Assembly: GCA_028712795.1 (NCBI GenBank)
Contig: JAQTPT010000003.1
Span: 79,583-143,582 of the forward strand
From: Methylococcales bacterium
GTDB taxonomy: Bacteria; Pseudomonadota; Gammaproteobacteria; Methylococcales; Methylomonadaceae
Length of the DNA stretch: 64,000 nt
Direction: 5' to 3'
In this document: one piece after another, positions 1 to 8,339 of the stretch
Layout: the number at the start of each line of letters is the position of its first letter
How positions within the stretch are numbered: position 1 is the stretch's first letter
The notes under the pieces: generated by a model
What the model saw: the letters and a program-made list of their open reading frames with translations, nothing else
Database searches by the model: none
What the model was told of the DNA's origin: nothing
Position numbers and translations under genes: made by a program

Positions 1-1221
1 ATTTAACGCGGCGTCAATCAGATACTGAATGATCTTGGTGCCGGCGGAGGTTCTATAAAGCGTCATTTTAATCGCTTGAACATTCGGGTCACGGCTGGCT
101 TCTTTAACAAACCGTTCGACTGTGGTAACAAATGACTCGTAGGGATGATGCAATAAGATAGAGCCATGGTCGCGAATAGCGTGGAAAATATTCGGAACCC
201 CAGCCAGTTTTGGGTGGTCGCATGGATGATGCGGGGGGTCGAGCAAATCCGGCCGGGCAATACCCGCAATCTGAAATAAATGATTCATTGCCATGCGTTT
301 ATCAACGACAAAAACATCCTGCTCTTCATTAAGTCCAAGCTCAGCCGCCAGCATTCCGCGTTGCAGTTTTCCCATGGTTGAGGCAATTTCCAGCCGGATA
401 ACCGGAGCAAATTTACGCTCACGCAATTCTGATTCAATCATTTGTAAAAGATCATCGGCCTGCTCTTCATCTTGCTCAGTCATCGCATTACGCGTCACGC
501 GAAATAAATCGCAGAAATCGATCTTCATGCCGGGAAACAACAAATCCAGGTTATTCGCAATCAAATCCGCCAGACCGACATATAGCTGCTCATCACCGAC
601 CTGGATAAAACGCGGCACTTTGGAACTGACAGGCACTTTAATACGCACCAGAGTCAACTCATCCGTTTCAGTAGAACGGACACCGGCCAGTAGATTCAGA
701 GACAGGTTGGAGATGAAGGGGAAAGGGTGCGCCGGGTCAATCGCCTGTGGCGTCACCAGAGGAAAAATATTTTGGATATAGTGTTCACGCATGACTTGTT
801 GCTGATCTTTTGAAAGCTCAAGAAAAGGTAAAAAGCGAATGCCCTCTTGCTCAAGCTGGTCAACAATTTTCATCAACAGCATTTGTTTCTTGGCTTCAAG
901 CTCACGCACAACGGCATAACATTCGGTAATTTGTTGCTGCGGAGTGCGCCCATCCACACTTAACTCGCTAATGCCAGCACCGACCTGTTGTTTAAGGCCG
1001 CCAATCCGTTTCATAAAAAACTCATCCAGATTGGAGCTGACAATGGCAATAAACTTAACCCGCTCTAGTAATGGTGTGCGCTCGTCTTCGGCTTCCCATA
1101 AAACCCTTCTATTAAATTCCAGCCAGGTCAATTCACGATTGAGATACCATTCAGGCGCTTTAAGATCAAAAAGCTGGGTTTTAGATTCAGTGGTTACCGT
1201 TTGCTTTGTCTGGCTGGTCAT
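1..1221 (-). CDS. ppk1: Polyphosphate kinase 1, N-terminal 407 residues (cut by window edge)
   Basis: PPK1 reversibly transfers the terminal phosphate of ATP to polyphosphate. The minus-strand frame is open from an ATG at 1221 to the window edge and reads MTSQTKQTVTT, then the PPK N-terminal domain (ELTWLEFNRRVL, SSNLDEFFMKRIGG), the head domain (TPQAIDPAHPFPFISN, RIKVPVSSKVPRF) and the start of the catalytic core (VKEASRDPNVQAIKMTLYRTS). The autophosphorylated histidines of the family lie beyond the edge. Full-length PPK1 is about 690 residues, so some 60% is present. A 54-codon ORF in the same direction lies 85 nt upstream. The family call is secure; whether the gene is intact cannot be seen. 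Confidence 0.95.
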   Translation of the reverse strand, partial: MTSQTKQTVTTESKTQLFDLKAPEWYLNRELTWLEFNRRVLWEAEDERTPLLERVKFIAIVSSNLDEFFMKRIGGLKQQVGAGISELSVDGRTPQQQITECYAVVRELEAKKQMLLMKIVDQLEQEGIRFLPFLELSKDQQQVMREHYIQNIFPLVTPQAIDPAHPFPFISNLSLNLLAGVRSTETDELTLVRIKVPVSSKVPRFIQVGDEQLYVGLADLIANNLDLLFPGMKIDFCDLFRVTRNAMTEQDEEQADDLLQMIESELRERKFAPVIRLEIASTMGKLQRGMLAAELGLNEEQDVFVVDKRMAMNHLFQIAGIARPDLLDPPHHPCDHPKLAGVPNIFHAIRDHGSILLHHPYESFVTTVERFVKEASRDPNVQAIKMTLYRTSAGTKIIQYLIDAALN

Positions 1222-1306
1222 GGTTGTTAGTTATTTTGTTGTTTGAATGGAATTTTAAGCAGCGTTAAATTTACCACAGAGAGAATTACCGTGTAATGTA
1301 ACCAAG

Positions 1307-1471
1307 CTAAGAGAATTTTTTACTTTGATGTTCGCGTATGCGAATCACAACGCTTACAAGGGCTTCTTTTGCATCAAGCATATAGGGGGCCTTTTTCAAC
1401 ATGATGCATTCCGCCCTGACCGCCATAGCCGCATCGCTTAATTCAGGCTTTTTAGTGTCAACCATTTGCAT
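1307..1471 (-). CDS. Small hypothetical protein (54 aa) upstream of ppk1
   Basis: An ORF of 54 codons runs from an ATG at 1471 to a TAG at 1309-1307, in the same direction as ppk1 and 85 nt before it. The protein starts MQMVDTKKPELSDAAMAV and is mixed-charge, with no membrane segment and two cysteine-free ends. A second Met two residues in (1465) could be the real start. The residue composition looks coding (Ala, Glu, Lys, Val balanced, soluble helical pattern) but I recognise no family. It could share a transcript with ppk1. Confidence 0.4.
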   Translation of the reverse strand: MQMVDTKKPELSDAAMAVRAECIMLKKAPYMLDAKEALVSVVIRIREHQSKKFS

Positions 1472-1744
1472 GGATTAATAAATCATAAAGCGTTATCTTA
1501 TTATAAGTTGCTTCTATTTAAAAAATGTGACCTTTGAATAAAATTAGAAGGCTTGCATACAAAAAGTAGCCATACAGATTATAAGCGTTAATCGTTTTAA
1601 CGATTTGTTATTATATTGTTCAAAAATGGCTCAAAATCAGAAAGCTTGGATTTGATAGCTATTATCAGATATTTTCTTTAGGAAAGGCATTAGCCGCAAC
1701 CATTACGGCTTATGAACATTAGTTTCGTCTACAGGTGATACAGC

Positions 1745-4273
1745 ATGTCTACGCCAAGATATTTCCCCCCCGAACTCACCCAGAAACTGGACGGGCTATC
1801 CGAATTAGCCCTGGACTGTAATTATTCATGGAGCCATGGCGCCGATGAAATCTGGCTCGAACTGGATGCCAATTTATACCAGCAAACGCGTAATCCCTGG
1901 CTGATATTACAGACAGCCTCCAGCTCCCGGCTTGAAGAACTGGCAAACAATGCGGCTTTTTGTCGAAAACTGCAGAACATTGTTTCAACCCATCGGCAAT
2001 CGCTGAATGAGCAACGCTGGTTTCAGAAGGAACTTGAGCAGACAACCCAGCTGCAGCAAGTTGCCTATTTCAGCATGGAATTCGGACTCAGCGAAGCCTT
2101 GCCTATTTATTCCGGCGGCCTGGGTTTACTTGCTGGCGATCACCTGAAAGCATCGAACGATCTTGGACTGCCCTTGATAGGCGTTGGCCTGCTCTACCAA
2201 AACGGCTATTTCCGTCAGGCCTTTGATAATGACGGCAACCAAATCGCACTTTATCCTTCTTGCGATACCGGCGACTTGCCGGTTTGTCCGGTACGTAATG
2301 ATAAAGGTGAATGGCTGCGTATACAGCTACATACGCCAGAAGAATTATGGGTCAGAGTCTGGCAGGCGCAAATCGGCCGCATCAAACTTTATTTACTGGA
2401 TACCAATGATCCGGTCAATCATCCGGTCGATCGCTGTATCACCTCCGTCTTATACGGCGGCAGCCTGGAACATCGATTGTCTCAGGAAATTCTGCTGGGC
2501 ATAGGCGGCTGGAGAGTATTGCGGGCGATGGGTATAAAACCGGATGTCTGTCATCTCAATGAAGGTCATGCTGCATTTTTAGTGCTGGAGCGCGCCAGGG
2601 ATTTAATGTCTGAAAATAATCTGGATTTTAAAACTGCCTTAGCCGTCACCCGCGCGGGCAATCTGTTCACCACGCATACACCTGTTGAAGCCGGCTTCGA
2701 CTGCTTTAGCCCGCAACTGATTCGAAACTATCTTGGGCTTTATTCACAAAAACTGGGTATGGATATTGAAACTCTGCTGGATCTTGGCAGAAACCCCTTT
2801 TCTAAAAATTCAGATTCAGGCTTTAATATGGCCTATCTTGCCATAAATGGCAGCGCTACCATTAATGGCGTCAGCCGTTTGCATGGTAAAGTGAGCCGGC
2901 GTATTTTCAGTCCGCTGTTTCCCAACTGGTCAAAATATGAAATACCCGTCTCTCATGTCACCAATGGCGTTCATGTCCCCGCCTGGGATTCGATGGAAGC
3001 GGATGAACTCTGGACCAATTTGTGCGGTAAATGCCGCTGGTTTTGTGAGTATGACAACCTGCCTGAACAATTCAACCGCGTCACTGATGAAACATTGTGG
3101 AACCTGCGCGCCAAAAATCGCACCCGGCTGGTTAAATTTGTCAGGGATGAATATGCCCGGGAACTGAATGTACACACTAATATTTCAGAAGCCGAACAGC
3201 AAAACCTGGCTCAACGGTTATTCGATCCTAACGTAATGACCATTGGCTTTGCCCGTCGCTTTGCAACTTACAAACGGCCCAATTTGCTGCTAACCGACCC
3301 GGACCGGCTGGCCGCAATCCTTACCAACCCTGATCGGCCAGTACAACTGGTCGTTTCGGGCAAAGCCCATCCCGCCGATTTTCCCGGTCAGGCGCTTATC
3401 AAAGCCTGGCACCATTTTATACACCGGCCTGAAATCCGGGAACACGCTATTTTTCTGAGTGACTACGACATGATCACCGCTGAATATCTGGTTCAAGGCG
3501 TCGATCTCTGGATTAATACTCCACGCAGGCCTTGGGAAGCCTGTGGAACCAGTGGCATGAAAATCCTGGTTAATGGCGGTTTGAATCTTTCCGAATTGGA
3601 TGGCTGGTGGGCTGAAGCGTATCGCCCGGAAGTCGGCTGGTCGCTGAATGGAATGGAATCCCAAGATACCGACCATGAGCAGGCCGAAATACTGTATCAA
3701 CGCCTGGAAAGCGAGATTGTGCCAACCTTTTATAACCGCGACCAAAACGGCATTCCCAGGCGCTGGCTGGCCGTTATGCGTGAGAGCATGGCAACGCTGA
3801 CGCCTTATTTCTCGGCCAACCGGATGGTGCGCGACTATACCAGATGTTTTTACCTGCCTTTGGCCGCCAACTATCATAAACGTGTCAAAGACAACGCCGG
3901 ACCAGGTCATAACCTGGTCAACTGGTTAAAACGTATTGATGACTACTGGCCAAAAATTCATGTCGATAACGTGGTTACAGAAACCCAAGATAAACAATAC
4001 CTGTTCAGCATGCAGGTTTATCTTGGCGAATTAACGGCGGAGGATGTCTGTGTTGAGCTGTTTGCAGAAGTCCCGGAAGAAGAAACATTCTGTATTAAGC
4101 CCATGCAAATACAACAAGCACTGGCGGGTGCGGTCAATGGCTTTATTTACAGCGCACGTATCCCGGCGACAAGGCCCATCTCTGATTACACGCCGCGAAT
4201 CAGACCTTATCATCCCGACTGCTCGATACCGATGGAAACAACTCATATTTTCTGGGTTAACAGTCGCGGGTAG
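1745..4273 (+). CDS. glgP: Alpha-glucan phosphorylase, GT35, short bacterial GlgP type
   Basis: Releases glucose 1-phosphate from glycogen or maltodextrin in the cytoplasm. At 842 aa it carries the N-terminal leader typical of the alpha-glucan phosphorylase subfamily (SELALDCNYSWSHGADEIW), then QVAYFSMEFGLSEALPIYSGGLGLLAGD, the glucan-binding HLNEGHAAFL and THTPVEAGFD segments, and the pyridoxal-phosphate site EACGTSGMKILVNGGLN, whose Lys would form the Schiff base. This subfamily differs from the classical phosphorylase encoded at 58186-60729. The start ATG at 1745 follows a weak ribosome site (ACAGGTGATACAGC). It stands alone, with long gaps on both sides. Substrate preference (glycogen or maltodextrin) cannot be told from sequence. 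Confidence 0.93.
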   Translation: MSTPRYFPPELTQKLDGLSELALDCNYSWSHGADEIWLELDANLYQQTRNPWLILQTASSSRLEELANNAAFCRKLQNIVSTHRQSLNEQRWFQKELEQTTQLQQVAYFSMEFGLSEALPIYSGGLGLLAGDHLKASNDLGLPLIGVGLLYQNGYFRQAFDNDGNQIALYPSCDTGDLPVCPVRNDKGEWLRIQLHTPEELWVRVWQAQIGRIKLYLLDTNDPVNHPVDRCITSVLYGGSLEHRLSQEILLGIGGWRVLRAMGIKPDVCHLNEGHAAFLVLERARDLMSENNLDFKTALAVTRAGNLFTTHTPVEAGFDCFSPQLIRNYLGLYSQKLGMDIETLLDLGRNPFSKNSDSGFNMAYLAINGSATINGVSRLHGKVSRRIFSPLFPNWSKYEIPVSHVTNGVHVPAWDSMEADELWTNLCGKCRWFCEYDNLPEQFNRVTDETLWNLRAKNRTRLVKFVRDEYARELNVHTNISEAEQQNLAQRLFDPNVMTIGFARRFATYKRPNLLLTDPDRLAAILTNPDRPVQLVVSGKAHPADFPGQALIKAWHHFIHRPEIREHAIFLSDYDMITAEYLVQGVDLWINTPRRPWEACGTSGMKILVNGGLNLSELDGWWAEAYRPEVGWSLNGMESQDTDHEQAEILYQRLESEIVPTFYNRDQNGIPRRWLAVMRESMATLTPYFSANRMVRDYTRCFYLPLAANYHKRVKDNAGPGHNLVNWLKRIDDYWPKIHVDNVVTETQDKQYLFSMQVYLGELTAEDVCVELFAEVPEEETFCIKPMQIQQALAGAVNGFIYSARIPATRPISDYTPRIRPYHPDCSIPMETTHIFWVNSRG

Positions 4274-4797
4274 TAAATCGTAATAAGAATTTCACGATGC
4301 CAATGGATCAGGCGCTAAATAAAATTGGCGCCGATGATAAAGAACTGGCCCTCATGATAAGGTGGTAAATGGTTATGAAAAATGATGCTTCCCTACACAA
4401 ACGGCTTTGCGGCTCGGTATGCACTGGAAAGACCAGGGGGCTAAAGTGATTTGATCTTTACGTGAATTGGTTCAGCCAAATGGAAAATGGCAAAAGTATT
4501 GGAATAAAATCGATCAATAGGGTTCCCATATTTACGTATGATTCACATTGTTTAGAATCAAAACCTAATCTCATTATAACATTTTGTTTATATTAAACAT
4601 ATTAACCTTTATAGGGCAATTTACGGTTATCTCGGACGATCTCCTAGAATCTTTCAACTTATTTTTGTTACCAAACAAGTTTGCTTGCAAAGTTTGCTTT
4701 AGTTAATCGTGCTTAATATTAAGTGATCCTTAGACTGGCAAACAACGCCCAGAATTTATGGCGGATGTTCATTTGAACAGTTAGCATAAGTGACTTT
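4274..4797. other. Intergenic region without a recognisable gene
   Basis: This AT-rich gap separates the convergent phosphorylase and acylase genes. Only very short ORFs are present, for example a 23-codon frame starting near 4298. I see no RNA gene and no hairpin followed by a T-run. Confidence 0.5.
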
Positions 4798-7161
4798 TCA
4801 TGTTGGTTGGAAATGTAAGGTGTGTAAAAATTTACCGGGCATAAAAGGGGCAATTTTACCTTCTTGCCAAAATGATTCTTGATCCCGGTAATGCCTTGAA
4901 AAAGGATGGCCCGATTGACCGCCAGGCATTTCCAGTATGCCATTTTCGGGATGGGCGGGAGCCAGTACCAATCTTTCGCTAGCACCGTGTTCTTTTGACA
5001 TGACTCTGACGCAGACACTGGCGCAACCCGAACTTTCGAAGTCGCCTATATCCAAAAATGCGCCAAGAACCGGCAGGCTCTTGCTGAAAGGATGATGCTG
5101 GGCAATCCGGTTAACCGTTCCCCAATTCAGTTGGGCAAGCCCAATATCGGGATAATTGCTTTGCAAGTCTTTTGCCGCCGAAGACAACGTTTCCAAAATG
5201 AATACCCGCCAGTCGTCGTTATACTGCTCAGGAATTACACCTTTCGGACGTTGCGTCAATAGTTGTCGCAACGGGGTTTCCATCTCGCGCCAGGCATAAC
5301 TGAAATTTGGGTCGTATTGTTTGCAGCGAGCGACAACTTTGGCAAAGAGGGCTTCCGCTAATTTTGTTCGAAAAGCCATTAAAAGCGCGGCTCCTTTGCT
5401 GTCGATATTCATATACCCGTCCCAAGCCCGCACTATTTGTTCGCTCTGATTTACTTTTCCTTCGTTGCGCTTAATCGCGTTTAACTCCTGCAAGGCCAAT
5501 TGCTGGTAAAACTCATAAAATTCACTACGCGTATCGAGTTGCATCTCCAACATAGCCTGTTCAGTGATGCCGTTCGACCCTTGCAGCAATTCGGTGATGC
5601 GATGAGCGCGGTAGCCTAGCGCCCAGTTATGAGCAATGACATAAGGATAATCAAGGCCCAGCGTGCGATTATTAGCTGTGACGATAAAACCTTCGGGGGG
5701 ATCGTAAAGCCGTGGTAATTGCTCGGGTGGAATAAAACCATCCCAAGCGGCTGAAGCATCTGCCCAAGACCGGCTTGCCATGCCATCAAATCCTTTGCGT
5801 TTTGGAAAACGTCCCATATAGGTCCAGCCGATATGACCGGCGCGGTCAGCGAACACGACATTTTGCGCGGGACCGCCAGCCTGATTGATGACGGTGATGG
5901 CTTCTTTGACAGAAGCCGCTTTATCCATATCGAGCAAACCGAGATCGACAGCCGCCGTTTCCAGCGCTGTCCATTTTATCGCCACGGAATGGCCTAATAA
6001 CGGTTTTGATGAAACCGGCCCCCAAACAGTAGAGCGCAATTCTATGGGAATATCAGCCCCGTCTTTGACCTTGATAAAGGTTGGGTTTTTGGTAAAACTG
6101 CGCCATCCTTCCGGTGTCAGGTACTCTTGCGGGTTGTTCGGATTAATATCGAGAGTAATCAAATCCAGTAAGTCGGCGGTAACATTGGTAAACCCCCAGG
6201 CGATATTATTGTTGCCGCCTACAATCAGCAACGGCAACCCCGGCAAGGTGACGCCATTCAGATAGCGCCCGGCGTATTGTAACTCGGCGCGATACCAAAT
6301 ATTCGGGGCATTCAAGCTCAAATGCATATCGTTGGCGACTATGGCACGGCCATCCGAAGTCTTCGTGCCGGCCACCACCCAATTATTTGAACCGGCAATA
6401 TTGCTATCAACATCAACAAAACCCTTCGCCAATTTGACGGGTTGCGCATCCAAAGCGGCAAAGGCGCTAATGGGAATAGGCTGTGCCGGACGGTGCGAAT
6501 CCGAACCACCTAACAGTACGGTGGCATAAACATCGGTATCCGGAGTCAAAAACGCCACCAACTGTTTCGGCAGCGCTTTTTCCATGACAGTCACCATGCG
6601 CTCGTCCTGTTCTTGACCATTAAGGGTTTGAAACATGCCGAGGGCGACCAGTATGCTGTCTTCTGCGCACCAAGGTTCAGGACGAAAATTAAGCGCTATA
6701 AACTCAGGAGGCAACAGTTTAGTCTGGTCAATAAAGGCGTTTACACCTGCCACATAAGCCTCTAAAACGCGTTTCTGGTTAGCGGGCAAGGCAGAAACTA
6801 TATTTTTGGCTGCTTGTTCAAACTGGTAATCACGTTGACCCTTATCCAGATCAACAGTCTTTGAGCCAAAGATTTCCGCAAGCCGACCGGCGCTTTTGCG
6901 GCGCATTAACTCCATTTGAAACAGGCGGTCGCGTGCATGCAAAAAACCCAAAAGACGAAAAGCATCTACACGATTTTCAGCAATAATAGACGGGATACCC
7001 AAAGCATCGCTATGAACCGTCGCCGCAGCGCCTAAACCAGCAAGCGAAATTTCGCCATCTTCTTTCGGTAAGGAAGCCAGCATCAGCGCAAAAATAACGC
7101 CAGCACCCAACACAAAAACAACCATCAACACCGGAATAACACGTTTTAATCGCATGAGCAT
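4798..7161 (-). CDS. Penicillin acylase family Ntn-hydrolase
   Basis: Members are made as one chain that self-cleaves to alpha and beta subunits and hydrolyse amide bonds (penicillins, acyl-homoserine lactones, other N-acyl compounds). The chain begins MLMRLKRVIP followed by a 20-residue hydrophobic segment, so it is exported or membrane-anchored. The alpha part has HSDALGIPSIIAEN and GFLHARDRLFQMELMRRKSAGRLAE. The autocatalytic GSNNW motif puts the nucleophile Ser at about residue 258, followed by DMHLSLNAPNIWYRAEL, all family hallmarks. An upstream in-frame Met at 7224 would add 21 residues that spoil the signal-like N-terminus, so I chose 7161. 787 aa is normal for the family. The natural substrate is unknown; quorum-signal acylase activity is possible but unproven. 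Confidence 0.88.
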   Translation of the reverse strand: MLMRLKRVIPVLMVVFVLGAGVIFALMLASLPKEDGEISLAGLGAAATVHSDALGIPSIIAENRVDAFRLLGFLHARDRLFQMELMRRKSAGRLAEIFGSKTVDLDKGQRDYQFEQAAKNIVSALPANQKRVLEAYVAGVNAFIDQTKLLPPEFIALNFRPEPWCAEDSILVALGMFQTLNGQEQDERMVTVMEKALPKQLVAFLTPDTDVYATVLLGGSDSHRPAQPIPISAFAALDAQPVKLAKGFVDVDSNIAGSNNWVVAGTKTSDGRAIVANDMHLSLNAPNIWYRAELQYAGRYLNGVTLPGLPLLIVGGNNNIAWGFTNVTADLLDLITLDINPNNPQEYLTPEGWRSFTKNPTFIKVKDGADIPIELRSTVWGPVSSKPLLGHSVAIKWTALETAAVDLGLLDMDKAASVKEAITVINQAGGPAQNVVFADRAGHIGWTYMGRFPKRKGFDGMASRSWADASAAWDGFIPPEQLPRLYDPPEGFIVTANNRTLGLDYPYVIAHNWALGYRAHRITELLQGSNGITEQAMLEMQLDTRSEFYEFYQQLALQELNAIKRNEGKVNQSEQIVRAWDGYMNIDSKGAALLMAFRTKLAEALFAKVVARCKQYDPNFSYAWREMETPLRQLLTQRPKGVIPEQYNDDWRVFILETLSSAAKDLQSNYPDIGLAQLNWGTVNRIAQHHPFSKSLPVLGAFLDIGDFESSGCASVCVRVMSKEHGASERLVLAPAHPENGILEMPGGQSGHPFSRHYRDQESFWQEGKIAPFMPGKFLHTLHFQPT

Positions 7162-7224
7162 GTCTGTAGAGAATGGGAAACTGATCCAGCGGTCTGATTT
7201 TACGCAAAACCACAATGTATGCAA

Positions 7225-7884
7225 ACAACATCAGGAATCGGAAAGCAGGATACCCAAGAGTTAAGGATACTCAAATAGCTATAAAGACAACAAAGATGAA
7301 CTGTGTATCGTATCCCGGTATTAAGAGCGAATGACAAAAATTCTATGACCAAAACCTATGCAGACAAAGAGTTGAGCCATTATTGCCTGACCTTATGGCA
7401 GGCGAGTTAATCGCGTTAAATTGAATTATTACGAGTAATCAAAGCGGAGGGTCGGAAATCATAAGTTTGGATAGGATTAACTGCGAAATATAGCCCCACA
7501 AGAATTATCCAATCCAGGTTTCCGAATGGCAGCATTTTCACGGAATGGGGACACGCGATTTTAGCCGATCAACGGGCACTGCATGCCAAAAAAGTTATTC
7601 AAATACAAAGTAGCTCCTTCAACCCTTTATTGCCCACTTGCGTGCTCATTAGATATCAGATTGATGAAATTATTAATGTTGAAGCAGCCCTTGGCTCTAT
7701 ATTTTGCCAACTGAATCTTGCTATTGATGGATACCCATAACAGACGGTCTCTGAAGGGCTGCTTTTCAAGGTTAACCCGCGTTAACTTGAGTCATGTGCC
7801 TGTCGTTTCCTGGCCTGCCGCTGTCCGAGGATAAGCACACAATTTGCACTTTATGATTTTTTTTGAGACAAAACCTCCATACGC
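7225..7884. other. Intergenic region with possible decayed coding sequence
   Basis: No ORF with a credible start is present. One plus-strand frame is open without a start from about 7517 to 7740 and looks faintly protein-like (EWGHAILADQRALHAK), which may be a relic. A 12-bp inverted repeat, GAAGCAGCCCTT at 7681-7692 and its complement near 7754-7764, encloses about 60 nt. No function can be assigned. Confidence 0.35.
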
Positions 7885-8085
7885 CTAGTCTGTTTTGTCC
7901 TTAATCGCCTCCAGACACTTCACGTGAGCAATGCGGTTCTCGCATGTGATCCATTCGTCTTGCAAACACTCTGTTTTTCTGCAAATTTCACAGGCATACA
8001 GTTCGGGAGGAACATCCTGAATGATGTGCTGGCTAATGCTTTGCAGTAGGCGTTTTAGCTGGTTTTTGTTTTGCTCGTCTAACAT
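7885..8085 (-). CDS. Small Cys-rich putative zinc-binding protein (66 aa)
   Basis: The 66-residue protein has two helical heptad-like stretches at its N-terminus (NKNQLKRLLQSISQHI), then a Cys/His-rich half with CEICRKTEC, a central Cys in ITCENR, and HVKC. Spacing of five Cys and one His suggests one or two structural zinc sites. A GAGAGGAG ribosome site lies just before the ATG. No family name is recognised. It is transcribed divergently from glnE, about 255 nt away. Confidence 0.6.
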   Translation of the reverse strand: MLDEQNKNQLKRLLQSISQHIIQDVPPELYACEICRKTECLQDEWITCENRIAHVKCLEAIKDKTD

Positions 8086-8339
8086 AGCTCCTCTCTTCTG
8101 CCTTATAAAGGCCTAACGTAAGTTGGTCACTCTCACGGGGAAATATAACACATATCATTGTGTAAGTAACTCAAACCGATCAACTGTATCATTTACATTA
8201 AAGGGCAAGCACTTAATTGTCACAGCCTAATATTTATAAGCAATTACTTCTTACTGATCTTCGTCTCTTCGTAATGATTTCTTATGGCCTGCGTGGCATC
8301 AGTTAGGTATGATGTTTTTTTTGAATCAGTCTGCCGCTT

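Noticed and set aside
3290..3910. 206-codon minus-strand ORF inside the alpha-glucan phosphorylase gene
   Set aside because: Shadow of the real gene; the plus-strand product has family motifs across the whole region.
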